Of a stretch of 64,000 bases of DNA, positions 32,938 to 41,272 are shown piece by piece. Each line of letters opens with the position of its first letter. Positions within the stretch are counted from its first letter, which is position 1. The stretch covers positions 62,001 to 126,000 of the forward strand of contig JAEZZQ010000021.1 in assembly GCA_023442465.1 (NCBI GenBank), written 5' to 3'. The notes below the pieces were generated by a model. It worked only from the letters and a program-made list of their open reading frames with translations. It made no database searches and had not been told where the DNA came from. Made by a program: the position numbers and the translations under genes. Source of the stretch: Bacillota bacterium (GTDB taxonomy: Bacteria > Bacillota > Clostridia > Lachnospirales > Lachnospiraceae).

Positions 32938-34434
32938 TTAGAATAACGCGTATTCCGGATTTTTACGTTTTACTAAGAAGTTGGTAAGGATAACGATGGC
33001 GAAACCGAATACCGACTGGTATAAGCCCGCTGCCGTACCGAGTCCTATGCTTAGCGGCTGAGTCATAGTAATTCGATATACATAAGTATCAAAAATATCC
33101 GTTATGTTATATAAGGTGCCGTTATTGCCGATCATCTGGTAGAACAATTCGAACTGTCCCTTCATAATGCTTCCCAGCGCGTATAAAAGAAGGATGATGA
33201 AGGTGGGCTTCACAAGAGGAAGGGTAATATACCATATCTGTTGGAAAATATTAGCCCCATCCACCTTGGCAGCCTCATAATATTCGCTGTCAATGCCCAT
33301 GATTGTGGCCAGGTATACGACCATTCCATAGCCGATGTTTTTCCACAGGTAGAACAGAGTGATCAATACCGGCCAATAAGAGGGTGTATTGTAAAAATCG
33401 ATTTTACCTCCGCCTGCAGAAGTAATAATATTGTTGATAAGGCCATATTGATATTCGAAAATGTTATATACCAGAACCTTCAAAATAACGAAGGATACGA
33501 AGTAAGGCATAAACATCAAGGTCTGCGATGCCTTCTTGAACCACTTTACCGTCACCTGACTGACAAAGATAGCAAATACAATCTGGAGAGCATTACCAAG
33601 CCCGATAAATACTACGTTATAGAGAATAGTGTTTTTCGTCAGCCTGAACAAATCCGCCTTAACCAGAAAATCAAAGTTCTTGAAACCGATAAAAGGGCTC
33701 GCCCATAAACCATCTCTGAAATTGAAGGAGGTGAAGGCGTAGTATACGCCGAGCATCGGAAGGTAATTGTTAATCATAAAGTAAATGAAGGTAGGCACCA
33801 GCATTAAGAACAATACCCAATTTTTCTGTATTTCCCTAAGCAGTCCATGCTCCTTGTAAAGCGCCCTTTCCTCCGCCTCCAAAAGCTTGATCGCCATATA
33901 GGACAGAAGGGAAAGAAGAAAAAGTATGTATACCATAGGCGAGGCCTGCATACCGGTCATCCCGAACTTGTGATTCGCGAAGATTATAAAGCCTGCCGTC
34001 GCCGCCGTCGCTATCATTTCAAATACCATAGCAGTCTGTCCCGTAGCGTACAGCCCTAAGTTTCCTTTGTTCCCCTTAAGGTTAAAAGTTACCTTTAAGG
34101 CATAGACTACATTGAAATAGAGGGCGGCTGCCATGAGGATCAACAGAATCATCGCATACAGTCCGAGACTTCCCTGCCTAGACTCCTGCACGAAAGATAA
34201 CAGATTGAACAAGCTGTAACCTTGAAATAAATTCTCTGCCATTTCCCTCGTTATGTTCAGCTTGGAGAAAAGAGAGGGAATATTTACCATACTTATCCAT
34301 GAAAAAAAGGGGAGAGATAAAATGATAGCAACGATGCTTACTGCCGCCGAAAGACAGACCCCTGTCTTTCTGTTTGCAAGCTCTCTATTTAAAAACTGAT
34401 TGCTCCGGGATAACCCTTTTATTTTCTCCTTCAT
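32938..34434 (-). CDS. CUT1 permease (LplB type) with long N-terminal membrane extension
   Basis: A 498-residue protein; usual LplB permeases have about 300. The last 300 residues are a normal permease: LFLMLVPTFIYFMINNYLP, then EAA loop EAAKVDGANIFQQIWYITLP. The first 200 residues add about four hydrophobic helices (near 21-45, 88-112, 125-150 and 165-185) with no recognised domain. The start at 34434 has AAGGAGG six bases before it; the frame extends to 34479 without such a site. First gene of the locus-2 operon, just downstream of two operator palindromes. Confidence 0.88.
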   Translation of the reverse strand: MKEKIKGLSRSNQFLNRELANRKTGVCLSAAVSIVAIILSLPFFSWISMVNIPSLFSKLNITREMAENLFQGYSLFNLLSFVQESRQGSLGLYAMILLILMAAALYFNVVYALKVTFNLKGNKGNLGLYATGQTAMVFEMIATAATAGFIIFANHKFGMTGMQASPMVYILFLLSLLSYMAIKLLEAEERALYKEHGLLREIQKNWVLFLMLVPTFIYFMINNYLPMLGVYYAFTSFNFRDGLWASPFIGFKNFDFLVKADLFRLTKNTILYNVVFIGLGNALQIVFAIFVSQVTVKWFKKASQTLMFMPYFVSFVILKVLVYNIFEYQYGLINNIITSAGGGKIDFYNTPSYWPVLITLFYLWKNIGYGMVVYLATIMGIDSEYYEAAKVDGANIFQQIWYITLPLVKPTFIILLLYALGSIMKGQFELFYQMIGNNGTLYNITDIFDTYVYRITMTQPLSIGLGTAAGLYQSVFGFAIVILTNFLVKRKNPEYALF

Positions 34435-34494
34435 ACAATCCTCCTTGAAATCCCATATGTATTTGATTCTAAAAAACATCCCGTTTTATTTATA

Positions 34495-34508
34495 TAAAAA
34501 CGTTTTTA
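34495..34508. promoter_or_regulatory. LacI-type operator copy 2
   Basis: TAAAAACGTTTTTA, between the promoter at 34521-34549 and the ribosome site of the locus-2 operon, so a bound repressor would block the first bases of the transcript. Confidence 0.78.
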
Positions 34509-34520
34509 TTTTATGTCATA

Positions 34521-34549
34521 ATACTACTATGATTTGTTTTAATATTCAA
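34521..34549 (-). promoter_or_regulatory. Candidate promoter of the locus-2 operon
   Basis: TTGAAT (34544-34549) and TAGTAT (34521-34526) on the minus strand with 17-bp spacing, flanked on both sides by operator palindromes. Confidence 0.5.
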
Positions 34550-34586
34550 TATATAAAATAATCTTTGGCACTATATACAATAAAAA

Positions 34587-34613
34587 ACCCCTTTAAAACA
34601 AAAATAAAGGGGT
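34587..34613 (-). terminator. Terminator of the YbaK-type gene
   Basis: ACCCCTTTA and TAAAGGGGT form a 9-bp stem; on the minus strand TTTTT follows. It separates the deacylase gene from the locus-2 operon. Confidence 0.8.
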
Positions 34614-34617
34614 AAAA

Positions 34618-34631
34618 TAAAAACGTTTTTA
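34618..34631. promoter_or_regulatory. LacI-type operator copy 3
   Basis: TAAAAACGTTTTTA, 123 bp centre to centre from copy 2, with the promoter between them. The arrangement would allow repression by DNA looping. Confidence 0.75.
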
Positions 34632-34657
34632 TTCATTTTTAACAAAACTGGAAAAAT

Positions 34658-35128
34658 TTAGATTAAAGTACAGATATCGATCCATTCCTTGGCATGTGAC
34701 ACCTTTTCCAGCTCATCAGGAGTGAGAACCACACAACTGTTGGCACTCCCCGCCGCGGGAAGAACCGTTTCAAAACGCTTCATGGAAACATCCAGATAAA
34801 CCTCAACGCTTTCATCAGGAATATCAAAAGGGCACACTCCTCCTACCGCATGTCCCGTATAGGCAATGACCTCCTCCGGCGTCAGCATCTTCGCCTTCTT
34901 GCCGAATATCGCCTTATATTTCTTATTATCCACTTTGGCATCTCCCGACGTAACGATCAATATAGCACCTTCACCTGTTTTAAAGGAGAGTGTCTTGGCA
35001 ATCCTCGCCGGAATAACGCCTGCGGCCGCAGCCGCAAGCTCCACCGTCGCGCTGGATACTTGGAATTCCTTAACCTTGTCATCCAGTCCGAAGGACTTTA
35101 AATATTTTTTTACATTTTCTACTGACAT
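34658..35128 (-). CDS. YbaK/EbsC family aminoacyl-tRNA deacylase
   Basis: A 156-residue editing-domain protein. The fold is recognised from IPARIAKTLSFKTGEGAILIVTSGD, DNKKYKAIFGKKAKMLTPEEV and HAVGGVCPFDIPD, with the conserved Lys in AKTLSF. Such proteins hydrolyse mischarged tRNA (Cys-tRNAPro or Ala-tRNAPro) in trans. It lies 27 bases after the S1-domain gene and may be co-transcribed with it; a terminator follows. Confidence 0.88.
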   Translation of the reverse strand: MSVENVKKYLKSFGLDDKVKEFQVSSATVELAAAAAGVIPARIAKTLSFKTGEGAILIVTSGDAKVDNKKYKAIFGKKAKMLTPEEVIAYTGHAVGGVCPFDIPDESVEVYLDVSMKRFETVLPAAGSANSCVVLTPDELEKVSHAKEWIDICTLI

Positions 35129-35155
35129 TTCTTATCATGCCTCTTTCGCTCTTAC

Positions 35156-36145
35156 TTACAGCTTCAGTTTCTTGAACAGATCTCCAAGAGACGTACCGAT
35201 TTCCTCATTAGAACTATATTCTGCGGCTTCCTTCTCTTCCATTTCATCCGGTCTGGAATCCTCTTCCACAGCCTTTATACTCAAGCTGATCTTATGATCA
35301 TTCGTATTGAGTACTTTAACCTTAACCTTATCTCCTACCGTCAGCACCTCTGAAGGCTTTTTAATCCTTTTAGCAGAAATCTGAGAAATATGCACCAAGC
35401 CGCTTAAACCATCTGCAAGAGCGACAAACGCGCCGTAAGGCATCAAAGATTCCACCGTTCCTTCCAGCACCGTACCCGGCACCAGCATAGAAATCCTATG
35501 ATTAATCTCTGTCTCCGCCTTCTGCTTTTCTACCGCCTTCGCTGACAGAACCAGCTTCTTTTTTTCTTCATCCACTGTAATGACCTTCACCGTAAGCTGT
35601 TTATCCTTCCACGGCTCCAAATCCTCCACATAAGTAAGGGATAACTGAGAAGCAGGAATAAATCCCCTAATTCCTTCCGCATAAGCGATAACACCGCCGT
35701 TTACCACCTCGCTCACCTTCACCGCAATTTCCTTCTCCTCATCCAGATACTGCTTCAAAATATCCCACGATAAAATATCCTTCGCTTCCTTACAAGAAAG
35801 CTGGATATTTCCCGCCCCATCGTCCGTTCTAACCACAGTAGCCTCAATCACCGAACCGATCTTCACTTCCTCCAGGATATTGAACTTCGGATCATTGCTC
35901 ATATCTTCCGCCTTAATAACACCTTGAGCAAAATAATTCAAATCCAGAATTACTTCCTCCTCATCCACAGAAATTACCGTACCGGATATGATTTCCCCTT
36001 CCCCGATCTTCCTGAAAGAAGCCTCCAGCTCTCTGCTGTAATCTTCCATCGTCTCCTGAGTGCCGGCTTCATTTTCTGCAGCCGCCTCCGTGGAAGCTCC
36101 GATGTCTCTGTCCAGCGTGTCTTTTTCCAGTAAATCTTTTTCCAT
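35156..36145 (-). CDS. S1 RNA-binding domain protein (short ribosomal S1-like)
   Basis: A 329-residue protein with about 50 acidic N-terminal residues and three S1 OB-fold domains: near 52-125 (ISGTVISVDEEEVILDLNY), 130-210 (VNGGVIAYAEGIRGFIPASQ) and 225-300 (LEGTVESLMPYGAFVAL and GLVHISQIS). Short S1 proteins of this form replace the six-domain S1 in many Firmicutes and may bind mRNA or act in stress. AAAGGAGAAAG precedes the ATG. Possibly co-transcribed with the downstream deacylase. Confidence 0.88.
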   Translation of the reverse strand: MEKDLLEKDTLDRDIGASTEAAAENEAGTQETMEDYSRELEASFRKIGEGEIISGTVISVDEEEVILDLNYFAQGVIKAEDMSNDPKFNILEEVKIGSVIEATVVRTDDGAGNIQLSCKEAKDILSWDILKQYLDEEKEIAVKVSEVVNGGVIAYAEGIRGFIPASQLSLTYVEDLEPWKDKQLTVKVITVDEEKKKLVLSAKAVEKQKAETEINHRISMLVPGTVLEGTVESLMPYGAFVALADGLSGLVHISQISAKRIKKPSEVLTVGDKVKVKVLNTNDHKISLSIKAVEEDSRPDEMEEKEAAEYSSNEEIGTSLGDLFKKLKL

Positions 36146-36185
36146 GATCTTTCTCCTTTTATTTTATTTTTAACCAGGTAATTGC

Positions 36186-36815
36186 CTATACCACAGGTGG
36201 TATGTATATATTTAAAAAAACCCACACAGAAAGGTTGAGAACATCCACAAGCGAGTGGGCAATAATACAATGACGCAGCGTTTTTGTTTTCAGATATACA
36301 CTTCCCCATAATATCCCCATAATCAGTAAGGGCACGACCATGATCTTACTTCTTATCGTAACAGAAAAAATACCCCACATAAGAGGGTGGCTCAGCGAGA
36401 ATAAAATAGTACTGTATATAATTTTTACCCAATTTTTCCACTTCAGCCGTTCCAACAGATATTGCCGCCAAAAAAGCTCCTCCATTACAGGATTCACAAT
36501 AACAAAAACAAAGGAAAGCATAATAAAAAGTGGATCAAGTATTATAAATTGAAGTCCCCACACAAAAGCAACAATACAAAATATACAAGGAATATATGCT
36601 AAAATATTAAAGCAACGGTGCTGCCCGGATTTTACAAAGGCCCTTTTCAGGCTTACCTTATCCACTTTACCAAAGATACCAAGAACTACCCAGTATACAA
36701 TAGCCAATGGCATAAATGCCCAAGCGCCGATATAATGATTGAACAATAATGCAGTAAAAAAACCAATCAATATAATAAAAACTGGAGTAATTGCAACTTT
36801 TACTTGTTCCTTCAT
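36186..36815 (-). CDS. CPBP family intramembrane metalloprotease
   Basis: A 209-residue membrane protein with about six helices. The CPBP (Abi/CAAX-like) motifs are intact: EELFWRQYLLERL, FSLSHPLMWG and the third block HCIIAHSLVDVLNLSVW. These proteases process prenylated peptides or protect against bacteriocins in some bacteria; the role here is unknown. Unlike the copy at 21.4 kb it has no frameshift. GAGGGGAAGG precedes the ATG. It lies 40 bases upstream of the S1-domain gene. Confidence 0.88.
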   Translation of the reverse strand: MKEQVKVAITPVFIILIGFFTALLFNHYIGAWAFMPLAIVYWVVLGIFGKVDKVSLKRAFVKSGQHRCFNILAYIPCIFCIVAFVWGLQFIILDPLFIMLSFVFVIVNPVMEELFWRQYLLERLKWKNWVKIIYSTILFSLSHPLMWGIFSVTIRSKIMVVPLLIMGILWGSVYLKTKTLRHCIIAHSLVDVLNLSVWVFLNIYIPPVV

Positions 36816-37359
36816 CCTTCCCCTCGTCCTATAATAAATTTATAGTTACATATTCAATAAAAATTATTCTGTGAATCTAACCGAACCTCTATGCCAGGCA
36901 ATTGATTCTTCTCATTCACCCATATCTTTGCCTGATACTTCCGGCATAGAAGATGCGTTACTAGAAATAAAAGATATTATCTATCCGGTAAATATCCAAA
37001 ATATCAGAACAACTGTAATACCAATTTTCTACATCTATAAGTGAAATCGCTAAAGGCTTCGATATCAAAAAGCAGCCCTTCCGCTCTTTCCTCACCATCC
37101 CGCCATTTATTACTTGCGAAATCTCACAACATTACCGTTTCACACCCTTCGTAGAACTTGGCAGGGAAGGAAGCGTATGGAATGTGTTTCCGGCGATTAG
37201 TGCTACGGAGGCGAGACATAGGAATTCTTTCAGCCTCTGCTGAAAGAATTCCTGCCCTGGCTCACCGAAGTGTTCAGCATTTCAGAGCAGGAAACACATT
37301 CCATACGCTTCCTTCCCTCACAACCCCCACCACCCCAAGAAACCTCACATTCCCCAATT
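36816..37359. other. Long intergenic region with a large palindrome
   Basis: Apart from the palindromic element at 37163-37318 no gene, promoter or terminator is clear here. The plus-strand frame at 37158-37526 overlaps the element and is not credible. Confidence 0.55.
37163..37318. repeat. Nested palindromic element, 156 bp
   Basis: Outer arms of 29 bp are perfect reverse complements (37163-37191 and 37290-37318, starting AGGGAAGGAAGCGTATGG). Inside, AGGAATTCTTTCAGC (37220-37234) and GCTGAAAGAATTCCT (37239-37253) form a second perfect 15-bp stem with a 4-base loop. Two nested perfect stems in a non-coding gap suggest a non-autonomous mobile element or a structured RNA. Confidence 0.8.
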
Positions 37360-39480
37360 TCACAATAATAAATCACTCTCTTTCCCCACAAACACACATA
37401 CCGAACGAGGCATCATCCGTATCCTTCCGCAAGTTATCTCCGGCATATCCTCCTCCGACTGAGGGATACTATCCGCAAGATACTTCAATCCCGTATCCGC
37501 AGCCACAAACCATCCCATACCGGTAGTCAAACCCGGCAGCCAGAATTCCTGCTCTTCCCAAAACACATTGATCGCCAGACATACTATATCATCTTTTTCA
37601 TTTATACTTCCCTGAGCACTTCTCCCCGCATAAACAATACGCAGTACCTTAAGATTCTCTTCCGGTTCCATCACCTGAATCTCCGGAAAATTTAAGGAAC
37701 AATGCCCGGAGAACTTCCGAATAACCGCATGTTTCTTTCTGAACTGAATCATATATTTAAAAAACGCATAGATATCTCTGTTCTTCTCCAACATATCCCA
37801 GTTGAGCCACGAGGTCTCATTATCTTGGCAGTAAGCATTATTATTTCCATACTGAGTATTTCCGAATTCGTCTCCTGCCAGGAACATCGGGGTTCCGCGG
37901 CTTAACATAAGGACCGCTGCCGCATTTTTAATCATTTTTCTTCGGAGTGCGAGAATTTCGTAATCCTCCGTCTCTCCTTCCACTCCGCAGTTCCAGCTTC
38001 TGTTGTCGTCGCTTCCATCCGTATTATTCCAACCGTTGGCTTCATTATGTTTCATATTATAGGAATACAAATCCCATAGTGTAAAGCCGTCGTGGCAAGT
38101 CAGAAAATTTACCGATGCATTGGTGCCTCTGAATTCCGGAAGGTATAAGTCCTTGGATCCGGCAATTCGCTGCGCCGCAATATCCGCCATTCTATAATCG
38201 CCCTTTAAGAAATTGCGCATATCATCCCGATATCTTCCATTCCACTCCGCCCAGCGGTTCCATGCCGGAAAACTGCCTACCTGATAAAGGCCTCCTGCAT
38301 CCCACGCCTCCGCGATAAGCTTCACGTTTCCAAGAATAGGGTCGAAAGCAAGGCTTTGCAGCAGAGGCGGCTTACTCATCGGAGAGCCGTCCTCGTTTCG
38401 CCCTAATATACTGGCCAAATCGAAACGAAAGCCGTCGATATGGTATGCCGTTACCCAATACCGCAAGCATTCCAGTATCATCTGCTGAACGATAGGATGA
38501 TTGCAATTCAGCGTATTTCCGCACCCGCTGAAATTATAGTAATACCCCTCAGGGGTAAGCATGTAATAAATATTATTGTCGAATCCTTTGAAAGAAAAAA
38601 AAGGTCCCTGCTCATTACCCTCTGCCGTATGGTTAAAAACCACATCGAGAAAGCATTCAATGCCGTTGTCGTTCAATTCCTTTATAAGCTCCTTAAGTTC
38701 CGTACCCTCTCTGTTATATTCAATATTTCCCGTATAACTCGTATTCGGAGCAAAAAAACTGACAGTATTATACCCCCAGTAATTAACTAACGGCTTTCCA
38801 TCTACTTCCCGGTAATCGGACATTTCGTCGAATTCAAAGATAGGCATTAGCTCAACGGCGTTTATCCCAAGCTCCTTCAAATAAGGTATCTTTTCTCTTA
38901 AACCTTCAAAGGTTCCCGGATATTTCACGCCTGAAGATTTGTGAAAGGTAAATCCCCGGATGTGCATTTCATATATGATCAAATCCGCCATAGGTATTAA
39001 AGGCCGCCTGTTGTTTCTCCAGTCAAAATCATCCTTTACTACACGGGCCTTGTAACAGACCGTCTCTTTTTTCTCCATTCCCCATACGCTCTGGCCGGTC
39101 ACCGCCTTTGCATATATATCTAACAAGCATTTATTTTTATCGAACAGCAATCCCTTCCGGGGATTATATGGCCCGTCCAAACGATAAGCATACTCGAATT
39201 CCTCAATCTTCAGCCCGAATACGATCATTGAGTATACTTTTCCTATCTTGTAATTTTCGGGAAATCTCAGTACCGCATAGGGCTTCTCTTCCATCCTCTT
39301 AAACAAAAGCAGCTCGCAGGAGGTGGCGCCGAAGGAATGTACTGTAAAATTAACGCCGCAGGGAATCGCCATTGCCCCGTTAACTTCGTACATTCCAGGC
39401 CTCACTTGAAAACCGTCTATTATGTCCATCGGAACCATATGAATGCTGCTTAGCGGAGAAATAATTTTATTTTCTTCCAT
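37360..39480 (-). CDS. glgX: Glycogen debranching enzyme, GlgX/isoamylase type (GH13)
   Basis: A 706-residue GH13 enzyme. An N-terminal CBM48-like domain (to about 130) precedes the barrel with IIYEMHIRGFT, DVVFNHTAEGN, nucleophile Asp354 in GFRFDLAS, acid/base Glu391 in LIAEAWD and FLTCHDGFTLWD. It cleaves alpha-1,6 branches of glycogen or limit dextrin in the cytosol. No signal peptide. GGAGGACAAGA precedes the ATG. The PfkB kinase gene lies 38 bases upstream in the same direction, so the two may be co-expressed in storage and sugar metabolism. Confidence 0.92.
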   Translation of the reverse strand: MEENKIISPLSSIHMVPMDIIDGFQVRPGMYEVNGAMAIPCGVNFTVHSFGATSCELLLFKRMEEKPYAVLRFPENYKIGKVYSMIVFGLKIEEFEYAYRLDGPYNPRKGLLFDKNKCLLDIYAKAVTGQSVWGMEKKETVCYKARVVKDDFDWRNNRRPLIPMADLIIYEMHIRGFTFHKSSGVKYPGTFEGLREKIPYLKELGINAVELMPIFEFDEMSDYREVDGKPLVNYWGYNTVSFFAPNTSYTGNIEYNREGTELKELIKELNDNGIECFLDVVFNHTAEGNEQGPFFSFKGFDNNIYYMLTPEGYYYNFSGCGNTLNCNHPIVQQMILECLRYWVTAYHIDGFRFDLASILGRNEDGSPMSKPPLLQSLAFDPILGNVKLIAEAWDAGGLYQVGSFPAWNRWAEWNGRYRDDMRNFLKGDYRMADIAAQRIAGSKDLYLPEFRGTNASVNFLTCHDGFTLWDLYSYNMKHNEANGWNNTDGSDDNRSWNCGVEGETEDYEILALRRKMIKNAAAVLMLSRGTPMFLAGDEFGNTQYGNNNAYCQDNETSWLNWDMLEKNRDIYAFFKYMIQFRKKHAVIRKFSGHCSLNFPEIQVMEPEENLKVLRIVYAGRSAQGSINEKDDIVCLAINVFWEEQEFWLPGLTTGMGWFVAADTGLKYLADSIPQSEEDMPEITCGRIRMMPRSVCVFVGKESDLLL

Positions 39481-39518
39481 TCTTGTCCTCCAAGCCTGAT
39501 TATCCGGTGAGCAACGCT

Positions 39519-40484
39519 TTAATAGGTTCTGATAAACTCTTCCACCTCATTCTTTGCAGGCATTACGCGCAGAGCACCCTTCCTCGTCGTAACGATAGAT
39601 GCGGCAGCGTTGGCGAAGGTGAGCATCTCATCCAGTTTCTCTTCATCCAGATCATCGATACCATATTTCAATATATGGTGCAGACAACAACCGCCGAAGG
39701 TATCTCCTGCGCCCGTGGTCTCTATTGTCTTTTCCTGAACAAAAGCAGGCTTATCCACCTTGATATCCTTATAATAGGCTCTGCTTCCGTCTTTTCCCAT
39801 AGACAGTACGATCAAAGGAATACCGTATTCCTTCCGCAGCTTTTCTATGCCCTTATCATAATCCTCTTCTCCGGTAAACCACTGAATCTCGTTGTCGGAT
39901 ATTTTCAAAATATCGCATTTCCCAAGTCCATACGCCACCTGATCCTTGGCTTCCTCCAAAGACTCCCAAAGAGGCGGGCGCAGATTAGGATCGAAGGAAA
40001 TCAGCGCACCGTGTTCCTTCGCCATCTTGATTGCTTTTTTTGTCGCCTTACGAACCCCTTTATGAGTCATGGATAAGGTGCCGAAATGGAAAATCTCACT
40101 ATGCTTGATCAGCTTTTCATCTATCTCATCTTCCGTCAGCAGCATATCCGCACCGGGATTACGGTAAAAAGAAAAATCCCTGTCCCCATCTTCAAAAGTC
40201 TGGACAAATGCCAAGGTTGTCCTTGCATCTTTATCCACGATCAAACCGGTGGTATCGATTCCTACTTCCTCCAGAACTCCCTTTAATTTCGTTCCGAATA
40301 TATCTTCTCCGACCTTCCCGATAAACGCAGTGCGATCGCCCAATTTCTGAAGCATAGCCAGCACATTGCACGGAGCTCCGCCCGGGTTGGCTTCGAATAT
40401 TGTATTTCCCTGCTCGCTCACGCCGTTATCCGTAAAGTCAATCAGCAATTCCCCTAATGCAACTACATCAAATTCCTTTTTCAT
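39519..40484 (-). CDS. PfkB family sugar kinase, fructokinase-like
   Basis: A 321-residue ribokinase-family kinase. Opening VVALGELLIDFT, then NPGGAPCNVLAMLQKLG and RTAFIGKVGEDIFG, and the catalytic site TTGAGDTFGG with Asp261 as general base. The sequence is closest in feel to fructokinases (ScrK), which make fructose 6-phosphate from fructose and ATP; substrate is not proven by motifs. AAAGGAGAAGG precedes the ATG. Upstream of glgX. Confidence 0.88.
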   Translation of the reverse strand: MKKEFDVVALGELLIDFTDNGVSEQGNTIFEANPGGAPCNVLAMLQKLGDRTAFIGKVGEDIFGTKLKGVLEEVGIDTTGLIVDKDARTTLAFVQTFEDGDRDFSFYRNPGADMLLTEDEIDEKLIKHSEIFHFGTLSMTHKGVRKATKKAIKMAKEHGALISFDPNLRPPLWESLEEAKDQVAYGLGKCDILKISDNEIQWFTGEEDYDKGIEKLRKEYGIPLIVLSMGKDGSRAYYKDIKVDKPAFVQEKTIETTGAGDTFGGCCLHHILKYGIDDLDEEKLDEMLTFANAAASIVTTRKGALRVMPAKNEVEEFIRTY

Positions 40485-40562
40485 TTCGCCTTCTCCTTTT
40501 GCAGCATTACGCTTTTAAATAATTTCTGAAACTTCCAAAACCTCTCTGGCAGACTGCTGCCA

Positions 40563-40868
40563 CTAAATTCCTTCTTCCTCCGAGCGAACCTTACACCCGT
40601 TGTCATAAGAACCGATTTCACAAGGATCTGCTTTACCTTTGTCTGTGCAGAATGTACACGACGGACAGGGCTTGTACTCTCCCATGAACTCTCTTGGAAT
40701 CCCTTCGTTCACCGCATTGTGTCTGCAATCGGAGCACCAGCACACTTTACATTCTTCGAAATACTGTTTGCCGTCTTTTTTTACTTCCTCTGATTTTTGT
40801 GGTTTCTCCGATTCCTCAGAAGCAAAAATATCGAAGAGATTTATCTGTCCCTCTAGCTGCTTTCTCAT
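40563..40868 (-). CDS. Small cysteine-rich protein, unknown
   Basis: A 101-residue protein. It opens with MRKQLEGQINLFDIFA, a short motif I associate with small clostridial proteins that also carry Cys clusters, then a charged linker. Nine Cys follow in three groups: CKVCWCSDCRH, CPSCTFC and two later single Cys. Spacing would suit one or two zinc or Fe-S sites. No domain name is recalled. Ribosome site is weak. It stands between the sugar kinase and the locus-3 terminator region. Confidence 0.6.
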   Translation of the reverse strand: MRKQLEGQINLFDIFASEESEKPQKSEEVKKDGKQYFEECKVCWCSDCRHNAVNEGIPREFMGEYKPCPSCTFCTDKGKADPCEIGSYDNGCKVRSEEEGI

Positions 40869-41163
40869 TTTCCGTTCTTTCTTATGTGTTATGACAAATG
40901 TGTATTATAATAAATGGTTCCGCCTGGCAGGCTTCGAATATATTCCATATATACTCCATATATATTTTTATTATATATCGACTTAGAAAATATTGAAATC
41001 CTTTTTGATATATTATTCTATTAATATTCCGTGAAAATATTATATTTTAATACCATTTCATACATTACATATAACTTTAGGCATCTATTTTCTTTAATAG
41101 AAGTACTTTCCTATCAAAAAATGAAAGTGTGCTTTATAGACTCCCGCAGTCAGGCGCTTCAGC

Positions 41164-41196
41164 AGCACAGCTTTTGTTCGCACATAACTGCGCATC
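41164..41196. repeat. Dispersed repeat copy B
   Basis: Shares AGCACAGCTTTTG and CTGCGCATC with 15641-15676 and the tract ACTGCGCATC with 883-892. See copy A. Confidence 0.45.
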
Positions 41197-41208
41197 ATTT
41201 ATTCCATA

Positions 41209-41254
41209 CAAAAAACAGCTAACCTTTCCGGTATATCGGGAAGATCAACTGCTT
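41209..41254 (-). terminator. Terminator of the locus-3 operon
   Basis: On the minus strand AGCAGTTGATCTTCC pairs with GGAAAGGTTAGCTGTT using several G-T pairs, then TTTTT follows. Confidence 0.65.
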
Positions 41255-41272
41255 TTCCAATCAATTTTCTAA

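Larger units (their letters stand above)
40869..41272. other. Intergenic region with repeat and terminator
   Basis: A+T-rich first half with no clear gene; the 63-codon plus-strand frame at 41031 lacks a ribosome site and overlaps the repeat at 41164. The GH3 terminator closes the region. Confidence 0.5.

Noticed and set aside
37158..37526. 122-codon plus-strand frame
   Set aside because: It consists of the palindromic element and the antisense end of glgX.
41031..41222. 63-codon plus-strand frame
   Set aside because: No ribosome site, crosses a dispersed repeat and the GH3 terminator region.
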